From: DP-36 sp036004365
GTDB taxonomy: Bacteria; Desulfobacterota; Binatia; UBA9968
Reading direction: 5' to 3'
Assembly (NCBI GenBank): GCA_036004365.1
Contig: DASYRN010000195.1
Coordinates: 1-64,000, forward strand
Length of the DNA: 64,000 nt
This document shows positions 1 to 8,372 of this stretch, one piece after another. The notes beneath the pieces were generated by a model. That model had not been told where the DNA came from, searched no databases, and was given only the letters and a program-made list of their open reading frames with translations. The translations under genes were made by a program, and so were the position numbers. Within the stretch, counting starts at the first letter, position 1, and the number at the start of each line of letters is the position of its first letter.

Positions 1-348
1 GAGAAGCTCAGCTACGTGTTGGAGAGAGTGAGGTGGAGGCTCGACAGGATCAATAGAAAGATAAAGATGGTAGTTTGCAACTTTTACCTGGGCATCGGCC
101 GTCGTGTTCCAGCCTCTCTACGTATGTTCTACTTCTTTGAGGTCAGTCGTCAAACTAACCGGAAATATGTACCGCAAATCTATCCCGGCCGCATCATCTT
201 CTTGAAAGCTGAAAAATCTTCCATCGATTGGAGTAAACTAGCTACTGAGGGATTAGAGATCCAAGAGCTGCCCGGCCGACATCTCGAGCTACTGAGAGAC
301 CTGCACGCGCAGACGGTAGGAGAAAAATTGAGGTCTTGCCTCGAGTAG
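1..348 (+). CDS. C-terminal end of a thioesterase domain of a peptide/polyketide synthetase (5' partial)
   Basis: The reading frame is open from the first base, so the gene starts outside the window. The visible 115 residues look like the end of the alpha/beta-hydrolase thioesterase domain that releases products from nonribosomal peptide or polyketide synthetases: a basic helical lid, then RKYVPQIYPGRIIFLKAE, then a W..LA..GLEIQELPG segment, with the likely catalytic His in GRHLELL and a closing helix. That order is typical of the family. The product cannot be predicted because all other modules are missing. No gene follows on the same strand. A stand-alone type II thioesterase is the main alternative. 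Confidence 0.6.
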   Translation, partial: EKLSYVLERVRWRLDRINRKIKMVVCNFYLGIGRRVPASLRMFYFFEVSRQTNRKYVPQIYPGRIIFLKAEKSSIDWSKLATEGLEIQELPGRHLELLRDLHAQTVGEKLRSCLE

Positions 349-465
349 GCATCAGTGGGCGCCTCTAAAGCAGTTTCACCACGACCGATGCGCTCTCCAA
401 TCCCAGCTCGTATGCCGCTGTCCTAGCGGGATCGATAAACCGCTGAGATCCCGTAGAGGGCTTGG

Positions 466-1152
466 CTATTGAATGGTTGCGGTGACGACTAGGCTGCTTT
501 CGCTCGTGCTGGAGCGGTCATCGTATCCTAGAATCTGCCGGGTCACTTCATGCATCTTCGTGGTCGAACCCCCAAGTGAAATAGGCTGGCCGTTTGGCAC
601 GACCAGCTCGGTCGTAGCCTCGCTGAAATCGATGGCGCCCGCGCGATCCGTAGAAAAATAGCTGATTCTTGGGGTAAGGCGAACCCTGATTTGATTATCT
701 GGCAGGATCGAGGCACTCACCTTGAGTGACGTGCCAACGTCGTTAAAGGCGATGTTTCTGGCGACGTAGCCTGCGCCGGTCGCGTAGTCACGATAAAAAA
801 TAATCTGGCTTGAGGGGACCCTTGTGGCGACGGTCAAAATAGATTCGCTGCCGTCTTGCACCAAGGTGAAAATTCCCGTGGAGCGCTGCACGGTGGTTTG
901 TGTCTCGTTAGCACGGACGCGGGCCGAGGGTTGCACGTTGCCTCTTCTTATAATGACGCTCCCGGTCCCTTGAATCGCTTCCTGGTTCTGATTCCCGGTT
1001 TGCTGAGTTTCTACTATTACTTTAATCTGCCGCCCGGCTTGAGCATAGAGATCTCCAGCCCAGGCGAATAGGACCCCTGTTGTAAGCAAAATCGGCAAGA
1101 CCACGCTGAGGCGTAACTGCCCTCGCGGGCTTAAATTGTTTTTTCGGTCCAT
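466..1152 (-). CDS. Secreted protein made of a lone secretin-type C-terminal domain
   Basis: A 228-residue protein with a clear N-terminal signal segment (basic start, then LSVVLPILLTTGVLFAWAG and a DLYAQA cleavage region). The rest resembles the C-terminal beta domain of type II/III secretion secretins: alternating strands, VGTSLKVSASILPDNQIRVRLTPRIS, then a VPNGQPISLGG turn, and a TIQ end. The N0-N3 domains that build a full secretin are absent and no other secretion genes are adjacent. Length is far below a normal secretin (about 500-700 residues). It may form a small outer-membrane or periplasmic oligomer, but its role is unknown. It lies about 110 bp downstream of the permease gene on the same strand. 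Confidence 0.6.
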   Translation of the reverse strand: MDRKNNLSPRGQLRLSVVLPILLTTGVLFAWAGDLYAQAGRQIKVIVETQQTGNQNQEAIQGTGSVIIRRGNVQPSARVRANETQTTVQRSTGIFTLVQDGSESILTVATRVPSSQIIFYRDYATGAGYVARNIAFNDVGTSLKVSASILPDNQIRVRLTPRISYFSTDRAGAIDFSEATTELVVPNGQPISLGGSTTKMHEVTRQILGYDDRSSTSESSLVVTATIQ

Positions 1153-1262
1153 GTTCGCTCCTTCAGTAAGGTGCGACTACTAATAAAACAATTATATAAC
1201 GGATCTCTCCAGTAACCAATGGCGAGGTGGCGCACGACAGTAACCAGGCTTATTCAACTTTC

Positions 1263-2567
1263 TTAGCTATTGTGCTTCAGTTTACGTCTCGCGCGATCAA
1301 GAGCGAAAGCGCCAGCAGCTCCGATCACGACGAGAGGAATGCCCAACCAAGACCGTTGGCGTTCCCTTGCCTTGCTTCGAAGATGAGTGAGCACCATCTG
1401 GTCACCTGCTGCGATTTCGCTTCGGCTGGCAAGATACTGTCTAAGGCGCTCCTGTTTTTCTTCTGACATCTCCTGTCTTCCCCACTGCACATCCTGCTGC
1501 ATGGTGCGAAGGCGTTGGATCTCGCTCAGGCCCTGCTGGACCGCTTGTTCGCTATCCGAGTAGGTTTCACGCTCATCGGAGGTAAGGAAGATGAGCTGGA
1601 CGGAGGGCACTGCCTTTTCGAGCCCGTTGAGCCAGTGGTGATCCATCTGGGGAAAGATGAGAAGTAAAAGACCAGCCAGTCCCACTATGGTGAAAGCAGC
1701 AATGCCCACACTTGTGAGGGCGCTTGAACCATGAGCTCTGAATCCTCGAATGAGGGACCACAGACCGAGGCAGGCGGCGACTGCCGCTATGGATAAACCA
1801 AAGGTTGTGACAACCGCAGCCCCGGTCGGAAGATCCCAACTGGCAGATGCGATGAGACCAAGAACGCTGACAACGAAACCAAGCCCCCAGCCCACAGCTA
1901 ATCGTGTCGCTACCGATTGAGTGAGAAGGGCTGCAACGGCGGCGGGGACGATGAGGTAGGAGAAAACTAGCAGGACCCCTGCGATTTGGACGGAACTGGT
2001 GACTACAAAGCCAAAGGAAGCGTAGAAGAGGAAGTCCCACCAACGGACCCAACGCCCTTTGCTGACAGCTGCCTCAGGATCAAAGGAGATCTCCAGCAGC
2101 GGCCGGCGGATCGTCCAGTGAAGCGCGCCGACGATCCCGTAGAGAAGCGCCAGGGTGCTGGTCTCCCTGAGCGTGACGGTCACGATGCTGCCTACCAGGA
2201 GCTGTTTGATATGCTCACTCCCTTGTGGCGCTCGATCCACGACCAGAATAGCCATCGCCGCCGACACGGCATAGACGATTCCGATGATCGCTTCCTGAGG
2301 TATGGGTGCTCGATGGGTTCGACTCATCACGAAGAGAAGGCTACCGCCCAATGTGAACGACAGCGCATACCAGTAAGCCGCCTCGCTTTGGATAGGATGG
2401 CCGGCCAGTAATGCGACTGTAATCCCTAGCGCAGCCACCTGGGCAAGGGCCAAGTCGACAAAGATGATGCCGCGGGCCAAGACATGGAGGCCCAGGTAGA
2501 CGTGGATGCCGGTAAGAACCAAACAGGCCAAAAACGGGACCCAGAGAAATTCAATGGCGAGAGTCAT
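1263..2567 (-). CDS. Metal ABC transporter permease (ZnuB/TroC family) with a C-terminal extension
   Basis: Inner-membrane permease of the zinc/manganese ABC-3 family. The first about 280 residues have the usual series of hydrophobic helices and family stretches such as GIIFVDLALAQVAALG near residue 35 and VAGVLLVFSYLIVPAA-like sequence near residue 200. Typical members end near residue 280. This one continues to 434 with an extra membrane helix, a charged, Gln/Glu/Arg-rich segment likely to be helical (about residues 335-400), and a final helix followed by a basic tail. The gene follows the binding-protein gene by 26 bp, so the two probably form one transcript. No ATPase gene is visible, so the transporter must borrow one from elsewhere. 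The metal is not determined. Confidence 0.8.
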   Translation of the reverse strand: MTLAIEFLWVPFLACLVLTGIHVYLGLHVLARGIIFVDLALAQVAALGITVALLAGHPIQSEAAYWYALSFTLGGSLLFVMSRTHRAPIPQEAIIGIVYAVSAAMAILVVDRAPQGSEHIKQLLVGSIVTVTLRETSTLALLYGIVGALHWTIRRPLLEISFDPEAAVSKGRWVRWWDFLFYASFGFVVTSSVQIAGVLLVFSYLIVPAAVAALLTQSVATRLAVGWGLGFVVSVLGLIASASWDLPTGAAVVTTFGLSIAAVAACLGLWSLIRGFRAHGSSALTSVGIAAFTIVGLAGLLLLIFPQMDHHWLNGLEKAVPSVQLIFLTSDERETYSDSEQAVQQGLSEIQRLRTMQQDVQWGRQEMSEEKQERLRQYLASRSEIAAGDQMVLTHLRSKARERQRSWLGIPLVVIGAAGAFALDRARRKLKHNS

Positions 2568-2593
2568 TTTCTTACTTCAATCGCCAAAGATTG

Positions 2594-3496
2594 CTATCGT
2601 GCAGCAGGGGCCTTTGAGAGCCGCTTGATGTTGAGGTCGAAGAGGCTGAGATAATCGGACGCCTCTGGGTCTCCACCTACCGAGGGAATCAATGTTATGG
2701 CGGTAGCACCGGTCTGGGTTGCCACCTGACTTACCACTGAGTCGTTCGAGTAAGGGTCGGCGATCAATAACCTTATGTCTGAAGCTCGCATCTTCTGAAT
2801 GAGGCTAGCAAGATAGGATGGAGGGGGTGGAACCCCGGGAGTGGGCTCCACGACGCCGACTATAACGAGGCCGAAGCGTTGAACGAAATAAGGCCACGTC
2901 TCGTGAACCGCGACCACACGCAGACTCTTATAGGGAGCCATGGCCTGCGACCAGACTTTGAGGCGCTTATCTAGTTGGTCCAGGAATCGATTTCTGTTCG
3001 CCTCAAAGTAGAGGCGCTCCGCAGGCGCGAGTCGTACTAAAGCTTGGAGGATTGCGAACGTAATTGGTCGGCCATTTTCCGGGTCGAGCCAATAATGGGT
3101 ATTGCCGAAGCCGTGGAGGTGGACTCCCTTATCCGCCCTGACTCTTGGAGTTTCGGCCTGGAGGAGCTGAATTCCCTTAGAGGTGTCGAGGTAGTGTGGG
3201 CTTTCGCGCGCAAATCGAGGGTCACGCAGCGTGCGAAGCGCACGGCTGAGCCAAGGCTCGTGGTCCAAGCCGATTCTCACGAGCAGAGTGGCAGCTTTAA
3301 GCTTAGCGAGTTGGCCTGGCTTGACCTCCAAAGCGTGAGGATCCTGGAGGGGAGAGGCCAGGCTTTCCACCTGGACTCTCTCCCCGCCCACAGCTTCCAC
3401 CAAGGCTTTGAGGTCCGTGGTGGTGGTGACTACAGGGAGCGGCCCGCCGGCCCAAGCGGCCGCGGTCAGCAGGAAAAATGGAGCCGTCCAGAGCAC
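2594..3496 (-). CDS. Metal-binding ABC transporter periplasmic protein (ZnuA family)
   Basis: A 300-residue protein with a short signal peptide (LWTAPFFLLTAAAWAGG) and the cluster A-I fold sequence: VVTTTTDLKALVEAVGG at the mature N terminus, DPHALEVKPGQ with a likely metal-ligand His, LVRIGLDHEPW, HYWLDPENG, VAVHETWPYF and a late ADPYSNDSV segment. These positions match the His/His/His/Asp ligand set of zinc and manganese binders. A long His-rich loop, common in ZnuA, is reduced to VHLHGFGNTH. The start is GTG, only 3 bp after the stop of the upstream acetamidase-like gene, so translation is probably coupled. It should capture metal for the permease encoded next. Confidence 0.8.
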   Translation of the reverse strand: MLWTAPFFLLTAAAWAGGPLPVVTTTTDLKALVEAVGGERVQVESLASPLQDPHALEVKPGQLAKLKAATLLVRIGLDHEPWLSRALRTLRDPRFARESPHYLDTSKGIQLLQAETPRVRADKGVHLHGFGNTHYWLDPENGRPITFAILQALVRLAPAERLYFEANRNRFLDQLDKRLKVWSQAMAPYKSLRVVAVHETWPYFVQRFGLVIVGVVEPTPGVPPPPSYLASLIQKMRASDIRLLIADPYSNDSVVSQVATQTGATAITLIPSVGGDPEASDYLSLFDLNIKRLSKAPAAR

Positions 3497-3499
3497 CCA

Positions 3500-4615
3500 C
3501 TACTTCTTTTTCACAAAAATCGACTTGGGGATCATGCAATGGACGCCCTTGCGCACGTCCACTACCTGCGTCACGCGGCAATCCGCTACCATGGACGCCA
3601 GCGAGTACGCTTCGTTCCGGTCGAGAGGAACCATTTTCTGATTCGCCAGAAAGTCCACCGTCTCTTTGACCGCGTTGACCATCGCTTTGTTCAGGTCCTC
3701 GTCGAAGCCCATCAGGATCCAGTGGGTTTTGGTCTCGGCTCGCGGCCACTCTAGCTTTATGTCCTTGCGCACGATCAACTGCAGCGTGATATCGCGATAG
3801 GAGCACTCGAGCGCGGTGAGATTGACTTCGCCGTTTCCCTGCCGGCAGTGCGAGTCTCCAGTCCATACTAGGCCGCCCTTGAGAAAGACCGGCATGTAGA
3901 TCGTGCTGCCGGCCTGGAGCTCGTTGAGGTCCATGTTCGAGCCGTTTTTCCACGGACGGAGCGTCGAGACCGGCGCCATCGGCTCTTTCGCGCCGCCCTT
4001 GCGCGGCGACGGGTCGTTGGGATCGATCCCGACCGCCAGCGTTCCGGGGAACGGCTTCAGATCGAGCATGATTCCCGGCTTAAACTCGGTTTGACGGTTC
4101 TTCAAATCGAAATTGAAATATCTTACGAACCCTTCGGGAAAATCGGCGGCGAGGACGCCGATAGTGGGGAACTCTTTGCCCGGAAGGTGGAAGTTGACCC
4201 CGAACGGCTTGGGGGTGATGTTCAAGATCCGGATCTCCATCACGTCGCCGGGCTCGGCGCCGTTGACGTAGATCGGGCCTGTCACCGAGTGGGGGCCACC
4301 GCCGGGGTTGGCCTTCCTGAGCGCAATGATCTCCTCCATCGTGGTCCCTGGTTGGATCTTATTATGCGCGTGCATCATGGTCTCGACGGAGACGATATCC
4401 CCTGAGCCGACCGTAAGCTTGGGGGATTCATTGGGGTCGAGCCATCCCCACTGCGTTGTTTCCAATGTGGCGGCAAGCTTGTGGCGCTTCGGTTCCGCCT
4501 GCGCCTTTTTGGCTTCAGCTGCTTGCACGGCTTCTGCGCTAAGAACTGCGACGAATAGCGCAGCGAGCGCTGCAAAAGCCGTAAAAGTGAATCTCTTTGT
4601 ACTGAAAGTGATCAT
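3500..4615 (-). CDS. Exported acetamidase/formamidase family protein
   Basis: About 371 residues; belongs to the FmdA/AmdA amidase family, which hydrolyses formamide, acetamide or similar amides to acid and ammonia. Family hallmarks visible are the HAHNKIQPG segment, GPIYVNGAEPGDVMEIRI, a central NFHLPGKEFPTIG stretch, GGLVWTGDSHCRQGNGEVN and a closing YSLASMVADCRVTQVVD. Unlike cytoplasmic members it starts with a signal peptide (FTAFAALAALFVAVLSAEAVQAA), so it acts in the periplasm. I chose the ATG at 4615 rather than an upstream start because GGAG sits just ahead of it. Placement ahead of the metal-binding gene may be only shared transcription; the true substrate is unknown. Confidence 0.82.
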   Translation of the reverse strand: MITFSTKRFTFTAFAALAALFVAVLSAEAVQAAEAKKAQAEPKRHKLAATLETTQWGWLDPNESPKLTVGSGDIVSVETMMHAHNKIQPGTTMEEIIALRKANPGGGPHSVTGPIYVNGAEPGDVMEIRILNITPKPFGVNFHLPGKEFPTIGVLAADFPEGFVRYFNFDLKNRQTEFKPGIMLDLKPFPGTLAVGIDPNDPSPRKGGAKEPMAPVSTLRPWKNGSNMDLNELQAGSTIYMPVFLKGGLVWTGDSHCRQGNGEVNLTALECSYRDITLQLIVRKDIKLEWPRAETKTHWILMGFDEDLNKAMVNAVKETVDFLANQKMVPLDRNEAYSLASMVADCRVTQVVDVRKGVHCMIPKSIFVKKK

Positions 4616-4738
4616 GACGTCTCTCCTTTCGTTGAAAAAATCACACCACAAACGGGAGCCAGAAGCTGAGATAACTAGGGATGTGGCTGGACGGGGTGAT
4701 ACTATTTAAAGGAGAAGACTTCCGCAAGAGAAAATTTT

Positions 4739-5683
4739 TTAACGGCCAGGCGGCACCAGGGAAAAATCGAGAAACTTCTGGAAATCCAGATCTGCTGGCA
4801 CGGGCCGCTCTTGGCGCAGGACGTCCATATATCCGCCGGCGACTTTGGGATTGAGCCGGCCATCCTTGGCAAACATCGACACCATCGTATCGTAGGTGCG
4901 CTCCCCCTCGCTGGGAGTCACCTTGAATTTATCGACGATCATTTTCACCGTTTCGCTTCGATTCGAGCGCGCCCACGAAGCCCCTTCCAAGATCGCACCT
5001 ACAGTCCTTTTTACGCGCTCCCGGTGGTTTCTAACTTCCGCTGCCGATGTGACCAGCCCGACGTAGGGAATGTCCGACATGTCGCCCAGAAACTGGAATT
5101 TCTTGAACCCTAAGGAAACCGCCTTGTCATCGAAGGGGGGAGTGAGGACGGCGCCGGCCACCTGATTGCTGGTGAGAGCCGCGAAACTCGATGCGGTTCC
5201 TCCGCTCGAGATGAGAGCCACATCCTTTTCAGGTATTTCCCATTTCTTGAGTGCCGCCAGAATAAAATAATGCGGCGCTGTCCGGACGCCGGAAATCGCC
5301 AGGTTTCTTCCGATCAAGTCCTGCGGCTTATGGACCTCTTTGCTGGTGACCAAGATCCAGGGCGTGCCGTTGTAGAGGTTGAGCACGACCACGAGTGGTA
5401 GACCCGAGACAGCCGCAGAAAGGCCGGTTGAAATGGACGGAAAAAAGTTTATGTTGCCGTTGATAACCGCTTGAGGTTGGATTCCGGTGCGCATCTGGAT
5501 GTATTCGGCTTCCAAGCCGGCTTTCCTGAGCAGCCCCCTTTCTTGCGCCATGTAGAATGGGATGTAAGAAAAGGCCAGGGACGGAAAGCCGATGCGGATC
5601 TTCTGCAGGCTTTCCGGTCCCCAAACAACTCCCGGAACAAAAAGGGCCGAGGCTAGAATGATGACCGACGTCTCGAGCCTCAC
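4739..5683 (-). CDS. ABC transporter solute-binding protein, NMT1/SsuA type
   Basis: A 314-residue periplasmic binding protein with an N-terminal signal segment (SVIILASALFVPGVVWG). The body follows the NMT1/THI5/SsuA plan: IRIGFPSLAFSYIPFYMAQERGL at the start of lobe one, PQAVINGNINF, the VTSKEVHKPQDLIGRNLAI step, and a SGGTASSFAALTSNQVAGAV hinge. Such proteins carry sulfonates, nitrate, pyrimidine precursors or aromatic acids to an ABC permease. None is encoded nearby, so the ligand is open. It starts with GTG 9 bp downstream of the amidohydrolase gene, suggesting that the ligand may be related to that enzyme's substrate. Confidence 0.8.
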   Translation of the reverse strand: MRLETSVIILASALFVPGVVWGPESLQKIRIGFPSLAFSYIPFYMAQERGLLRKAGLEAEYIQMRTGIQPQAVINGNINFFPSISTGLSAAVSGLPLVVVLNLYNGTPWILVTSKEVHKPQDLIGRNLAISGVRTAPHYFILAALKKWEIPEKDVALISSGGTASSFAALTSNQVAGAVLTPPFDDKAVSLGFKKFQFLGDMSDIPYVGLVTSAAEVRNHRERVKRTVGAILEGASWARSNRSETVKMIVDKFKVTPSEGERTYDTMVSMFAKDGRLNPKVAGGYMDVLRQERPVPADLDFQKFLDFSLVPPGR

Positions 5684-5692
5684 GCTGATTCC

Positions 5693-6892
5693 TTATGCGA
5701 CCGCTGCTTTCTGCTGGCCCTCTTTCTCCCAGCTTTCACGCGCGATCTTTAGCGCCCTGGGCTGGGGAAGGTTTTTCAGCTTGAAGAAATCGAGCGCATT
5801 GCGACCGAGGACTCTTTCCTTCTGAGCAAAGGTCAAATCTTTGCATTCAACGATATCTTTTACCGAATAGGGAAAGTGGCAATCCCAGTGGCAATAGTCG
5901 GACGCGTAAAGGACCGTGCTGGCGCCGTTAGCCGCGAGAACGCGATCGAGACCGGTGTCTTCGGATTCGCAGGTCAGCACGACTTGTTCGCTCTTGATGA
6001 TCTCGCTCGGTCTGCGCTTCAATTCCGGCATCTGCGGCGCCAACTTTTCGATATGCTCGTCGAAGCGTTCCGCCCAGTAGGGGAGCCAGCCGGCGCCGCC
6101 TTCCATGAAGCCGACTTTCAGTTTGGGATAGCGGTCGAAGACACCTTCGCCGATCATGTGCATCATCGCGATCATGAGTTCGAACGGAAAGGCGGTCATG
6201 TGAACATAGACGTATTTGAAGAAGCGCTCGCTGCCTGCACCCATGACGCCAGAGACGCCGGGCACGCCGTCGTGGCCCGTCTGCGGATGGACGCTGAGCG
6301 GCATGCCCAAACTCTGGGCCGCTTCATAGATCGGGTCGAACATGGGATCGCCCATGTTGCGGCCGTAGACGTTGGTGGGAAGCATGGCCGTGACCGCGCC
6401 GGCCTTGGCGAGATATTCGAGCTCCTTGACCGCCGCCTGCGGGGCCTGACACGGGATCAAACCGACAGCTAGGAGGCGCTTCGGATCGGCCGAGCAATAT
6501 TCCAACAGCCACTCGTTGACCGTGTGACAGAGCACGGTTGCCAGTTCGTCGCTCATTAAACCGTTGACGGTGAGAGCGATCTGCGTACCGAAGAGGACTG
6601 CCACGTCGATCCCTTCCAGGTCCATGTCTTTAAGTCGCGCTACGGGATCGGTCATTCCCGGACGACTCTTGCGCGCCTTTTCAGTCATAGGTCCAGACAC
6701 GCCTGGCCCGGGCCCTTGGGATGCTGACCAGATTCGGCCTTCAAGCAAGATCCGCCAGTTGCCGAGATTGTCCCGCAGCCGCACGGGAGCCTGCGAGCGC
6801 CACTTTTCGGGCATCCGGCTCGCCAGGTCTACATCGCCTTCGTACACGTGGCCGTCGGCATCCACGACCAGAATCCCGTCTAGGTTGTCCAT
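5693..6892 (-). CDS. Amidohydrolase 2 family metal-dependent hydrolase
   Basis: A 399-residue cytoplasmic TIM-barrel hydrolase of the Amidohydro_2 family (decarboxylases and hydrolases such as ACMSD). The N-terminal VVDADGHVYEG replaces the usual HxH with DxH, as is common in this branch. Later ligands are suggested by MPLSVHPQTGHDG, VGFMEGGAGWLPYWAERFDEH and the closing YASDYCHWDCHFP segment. A strong AGGAGGAG ribosome site lies just upstream of the ATG. The gene heads a unit with the solute-binding protein downstream and is transcribed divergently from the F420 operon. Reaction type (hydrolysis or decarboxylation) cannot be fixed from sequence. Confidence 0.82.
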   Translation of the reverse strand: MDNLDGILVVDADGHVYEGDVDLASRMPEKWRSQAPVRLRDNLGNWRILLEGRIWSASQGPGPGVSGPMTEKARKSRPGMTDPVARLKDMDLEGIDVAVLFGTQIALTVNGLMSDELATVLCHTVNEWLLEYCSADPKRLLAVGLIPCQAPQAAVKELEYLAKAGAVTAMLPTNVYGRNMGDPMFDPIYEAAQSLGMPLSVHPQTGHDGVPGVSGVMGAGSERFFKYVYVHMTAFPFELMIAMMHMIGEGVFDRYPKLKVGFMEGGAGWLPYWAERFDEHIEKLAPQMPELKRRPSEIIKSEQVVLTCESEDTGLDRVLAANGASTVLYASDYCHWDCHFPYSVKDIVECKDLTFAQKERVLGRNALDFFKLKNLPQPRALKIARESWEKEGQQKAAVA

Positions 6893-7103
6893 CTAAGTCT
6901 CCTCCTCTGCGGCTGTTTCGTTCAGCGTCCGGAGTATAGGCTATCCATAAAGCCATTTTCAATCTGGTAGCTGTTGTCGGCGAAGCGTCGAAGCTCGTCC
7001 GCAATGTCTCCCAAGTAAAAGTTCAGAGAGGCGAGCTCTGCTAAGCGGTCTTTGCTTAGTAATTAGAAGATCTAAGAGATGTCCTCAGAAAGATCTTGGC
7101 CGG

Positions 7104-7132
7104 TTGACCCAAGGTGGTTAATTAGATATTCA
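7104..7132 (+). promoter_or_regulatory. Candidate promoter of the F420 operon, very close to the start codon
   Basis: TTGACC at 7104 and TATTCA at 7127 are separated by 17 nt, a normal sigma-70 spacing. Transcription would begin near 7139-7140, the first base of the predicted GTG start of cofG, so the mRNA may be leaderless. This is inferred from spacing only. Confidence 0.4.
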
Positions 7133-7139
7133 GGCAAGG

Positions 7140-8369
7140 GTGATCCGCGAGATTCTCAAAGGATGTCTTGACGGCAAGCGACTGGCAAGGAGCGATGCGC
7201 TTCTTCTTTCCGAAGTCCGTGGAGAACAGTTTCAATTCCTTCTTGCCGCTGCAGGCTTGCTACGCGATCGGTATAAGGGCACGACCGTCACTTTCTCACC
7301 CAAGGTTTTTATCCCGCTTACGAATCTCTGTCGCGATTTCTGCGGCTACTGCACTTTCAGAAGGGCCCCCAGTGAAGAAGGCGCAAAGACGATGTCTTTG
7401 GAGGAGGTTCTAAGCGTCGCACGTCAGGGAAAAGTTTTGGGCTGCACGGAAGTTCTCTTCAGCCTTGGGGATAGACCTGAAGCGATTTACGCGGAGATGA
7501 GAGATTTCCTTGCGCAGGCGGGTCTACGCCGCACGCTCGATTATCTCTATGAAGCCTGCAAAACCGTACTGGAAGAAACTCAACTCCTGCCCCACTCAAA
7601 TCCAGGGCTGATGGGCAAAAGAGACCTCCATCGGCTTAAACAAGTCAACGTCAGTCTCGGTCTTATGCTGGAGAATATCAGCGAGCGACTCCTCGCGTCG
7701 TCAGCGCCTCATTTCGACGCGCCAGATAAGAGACCCTATCTTCGGTTAAAGACGATTGAGGAAGCGGGCCGGCTTCACATTCCCTTTACCACAGGCATCC
7801 TTGTTGGGATCGGCGAGAACATGGAGGAAAGGGTAGACTCTCTCCTTGCGATCCGCGAGATGGACGAGCGCTACGGCCACGTCCAGGAGGTGATTATCCA
7901 GAATTTTCGCGCCAAGCCTCAGATTCCGATGCGCAACCATCCAGAGCCGTCGCTTGCGGAGATGCTTAAAACCATCGCTTTGGCCCGTTTGATCCTGGGC
8001 GGCGAGATGAATATCCAAGCACCGCCGAACTTGAGCCCTGATACCTATCCGCTCTTTCTAGAAGCCGGAATTAATGATTGGGGTGGAGTTTCTCCTCTAA
8101 CTCTCGACTACATTAACCCTGAGGCTCCTTGGCCGGCGCTGAGGGCGCTGAATGAGAAAACCGCGGGGGCAGGGTATGAGCTTAAGGCGAGACTCCCGAT
8201 TTATCCCGAGTTTATTCTTCAGGCAGAAAAATTTGTTCCAAGTTCGCTTGCACCCTATGTAGAGAGGCTTTGCGGTAAGGACGGCCTTGTAAGAAGAGAA
8301 TTATCGCCACTGCCTACGATCCTTGAGCCGGAGCGCAGATTGCCCTCCGGGGTCAAAAGGATAGCTTGA
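7140..8369 (+). CDS. cofG: CofG, 7,8-didemethyl-8-hydroxy-5-deazariboflavin synthase radical SAM subunit
   Basis: Radical SAM enzyme that, together with CofH, builds the deazaflavin chromophore Fo of coenzyme F420 from a tyrosine-derived intermediate and a pyrimidine. The iron-sulfur/SAM motif CRDFCGYC places Cys at residues 64, 68 and 71. Other CofG hallmarks are LPHSNPGLM, the GLMLENISERL helix, QEVIIQNFRAKP and NDWGGVSPLTLDYINPE near the C terminus. At 409 residues it is a stand-alone CofG, not the fused FbiC of actinobacteria. The start is GTG at 7140. The stop is followed after 3 bp by cofD. No cofH is present in the window, so the partner must be encoded elsewhere. Confidence 0.93.
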   Translation: MIREILKGCLDGKRLARSDALLLSEVRGEQFQFLLAAAGLLRDRYKGTTVTFSPKVFIPLTNLCRDFCGYCTFRRAPSEEGAKTMSLEEVLSVARQGKVLGCTEVLFSLGDRPEAIYAEMRDFLAQAGLRRTLDYLYEACKTVLEETQLLPHSNPGLMGKRDLHRLKQVNVSLGLMLENISERLLASSAPHFDAPDKRPYLRLKTIEEAGRLHIPFTTGILVGIGENMEERVDSLLAIREMDERYGHVQEVIIQNFRAKPQIPMRNHPEPSLAEMLKTIALARLILGGEMNIQAPPNLSPDTYPLFLEAGINDWGGVSPLTLDYINPEAPWPALRALNEKTAGAGYELKARLPIYPEFILQAEKFVPSSLAPYVERLCGKDGLVRRELSPLPTILEPERRLPSGVKRIA

Positions 8370-8372
8370 AGG

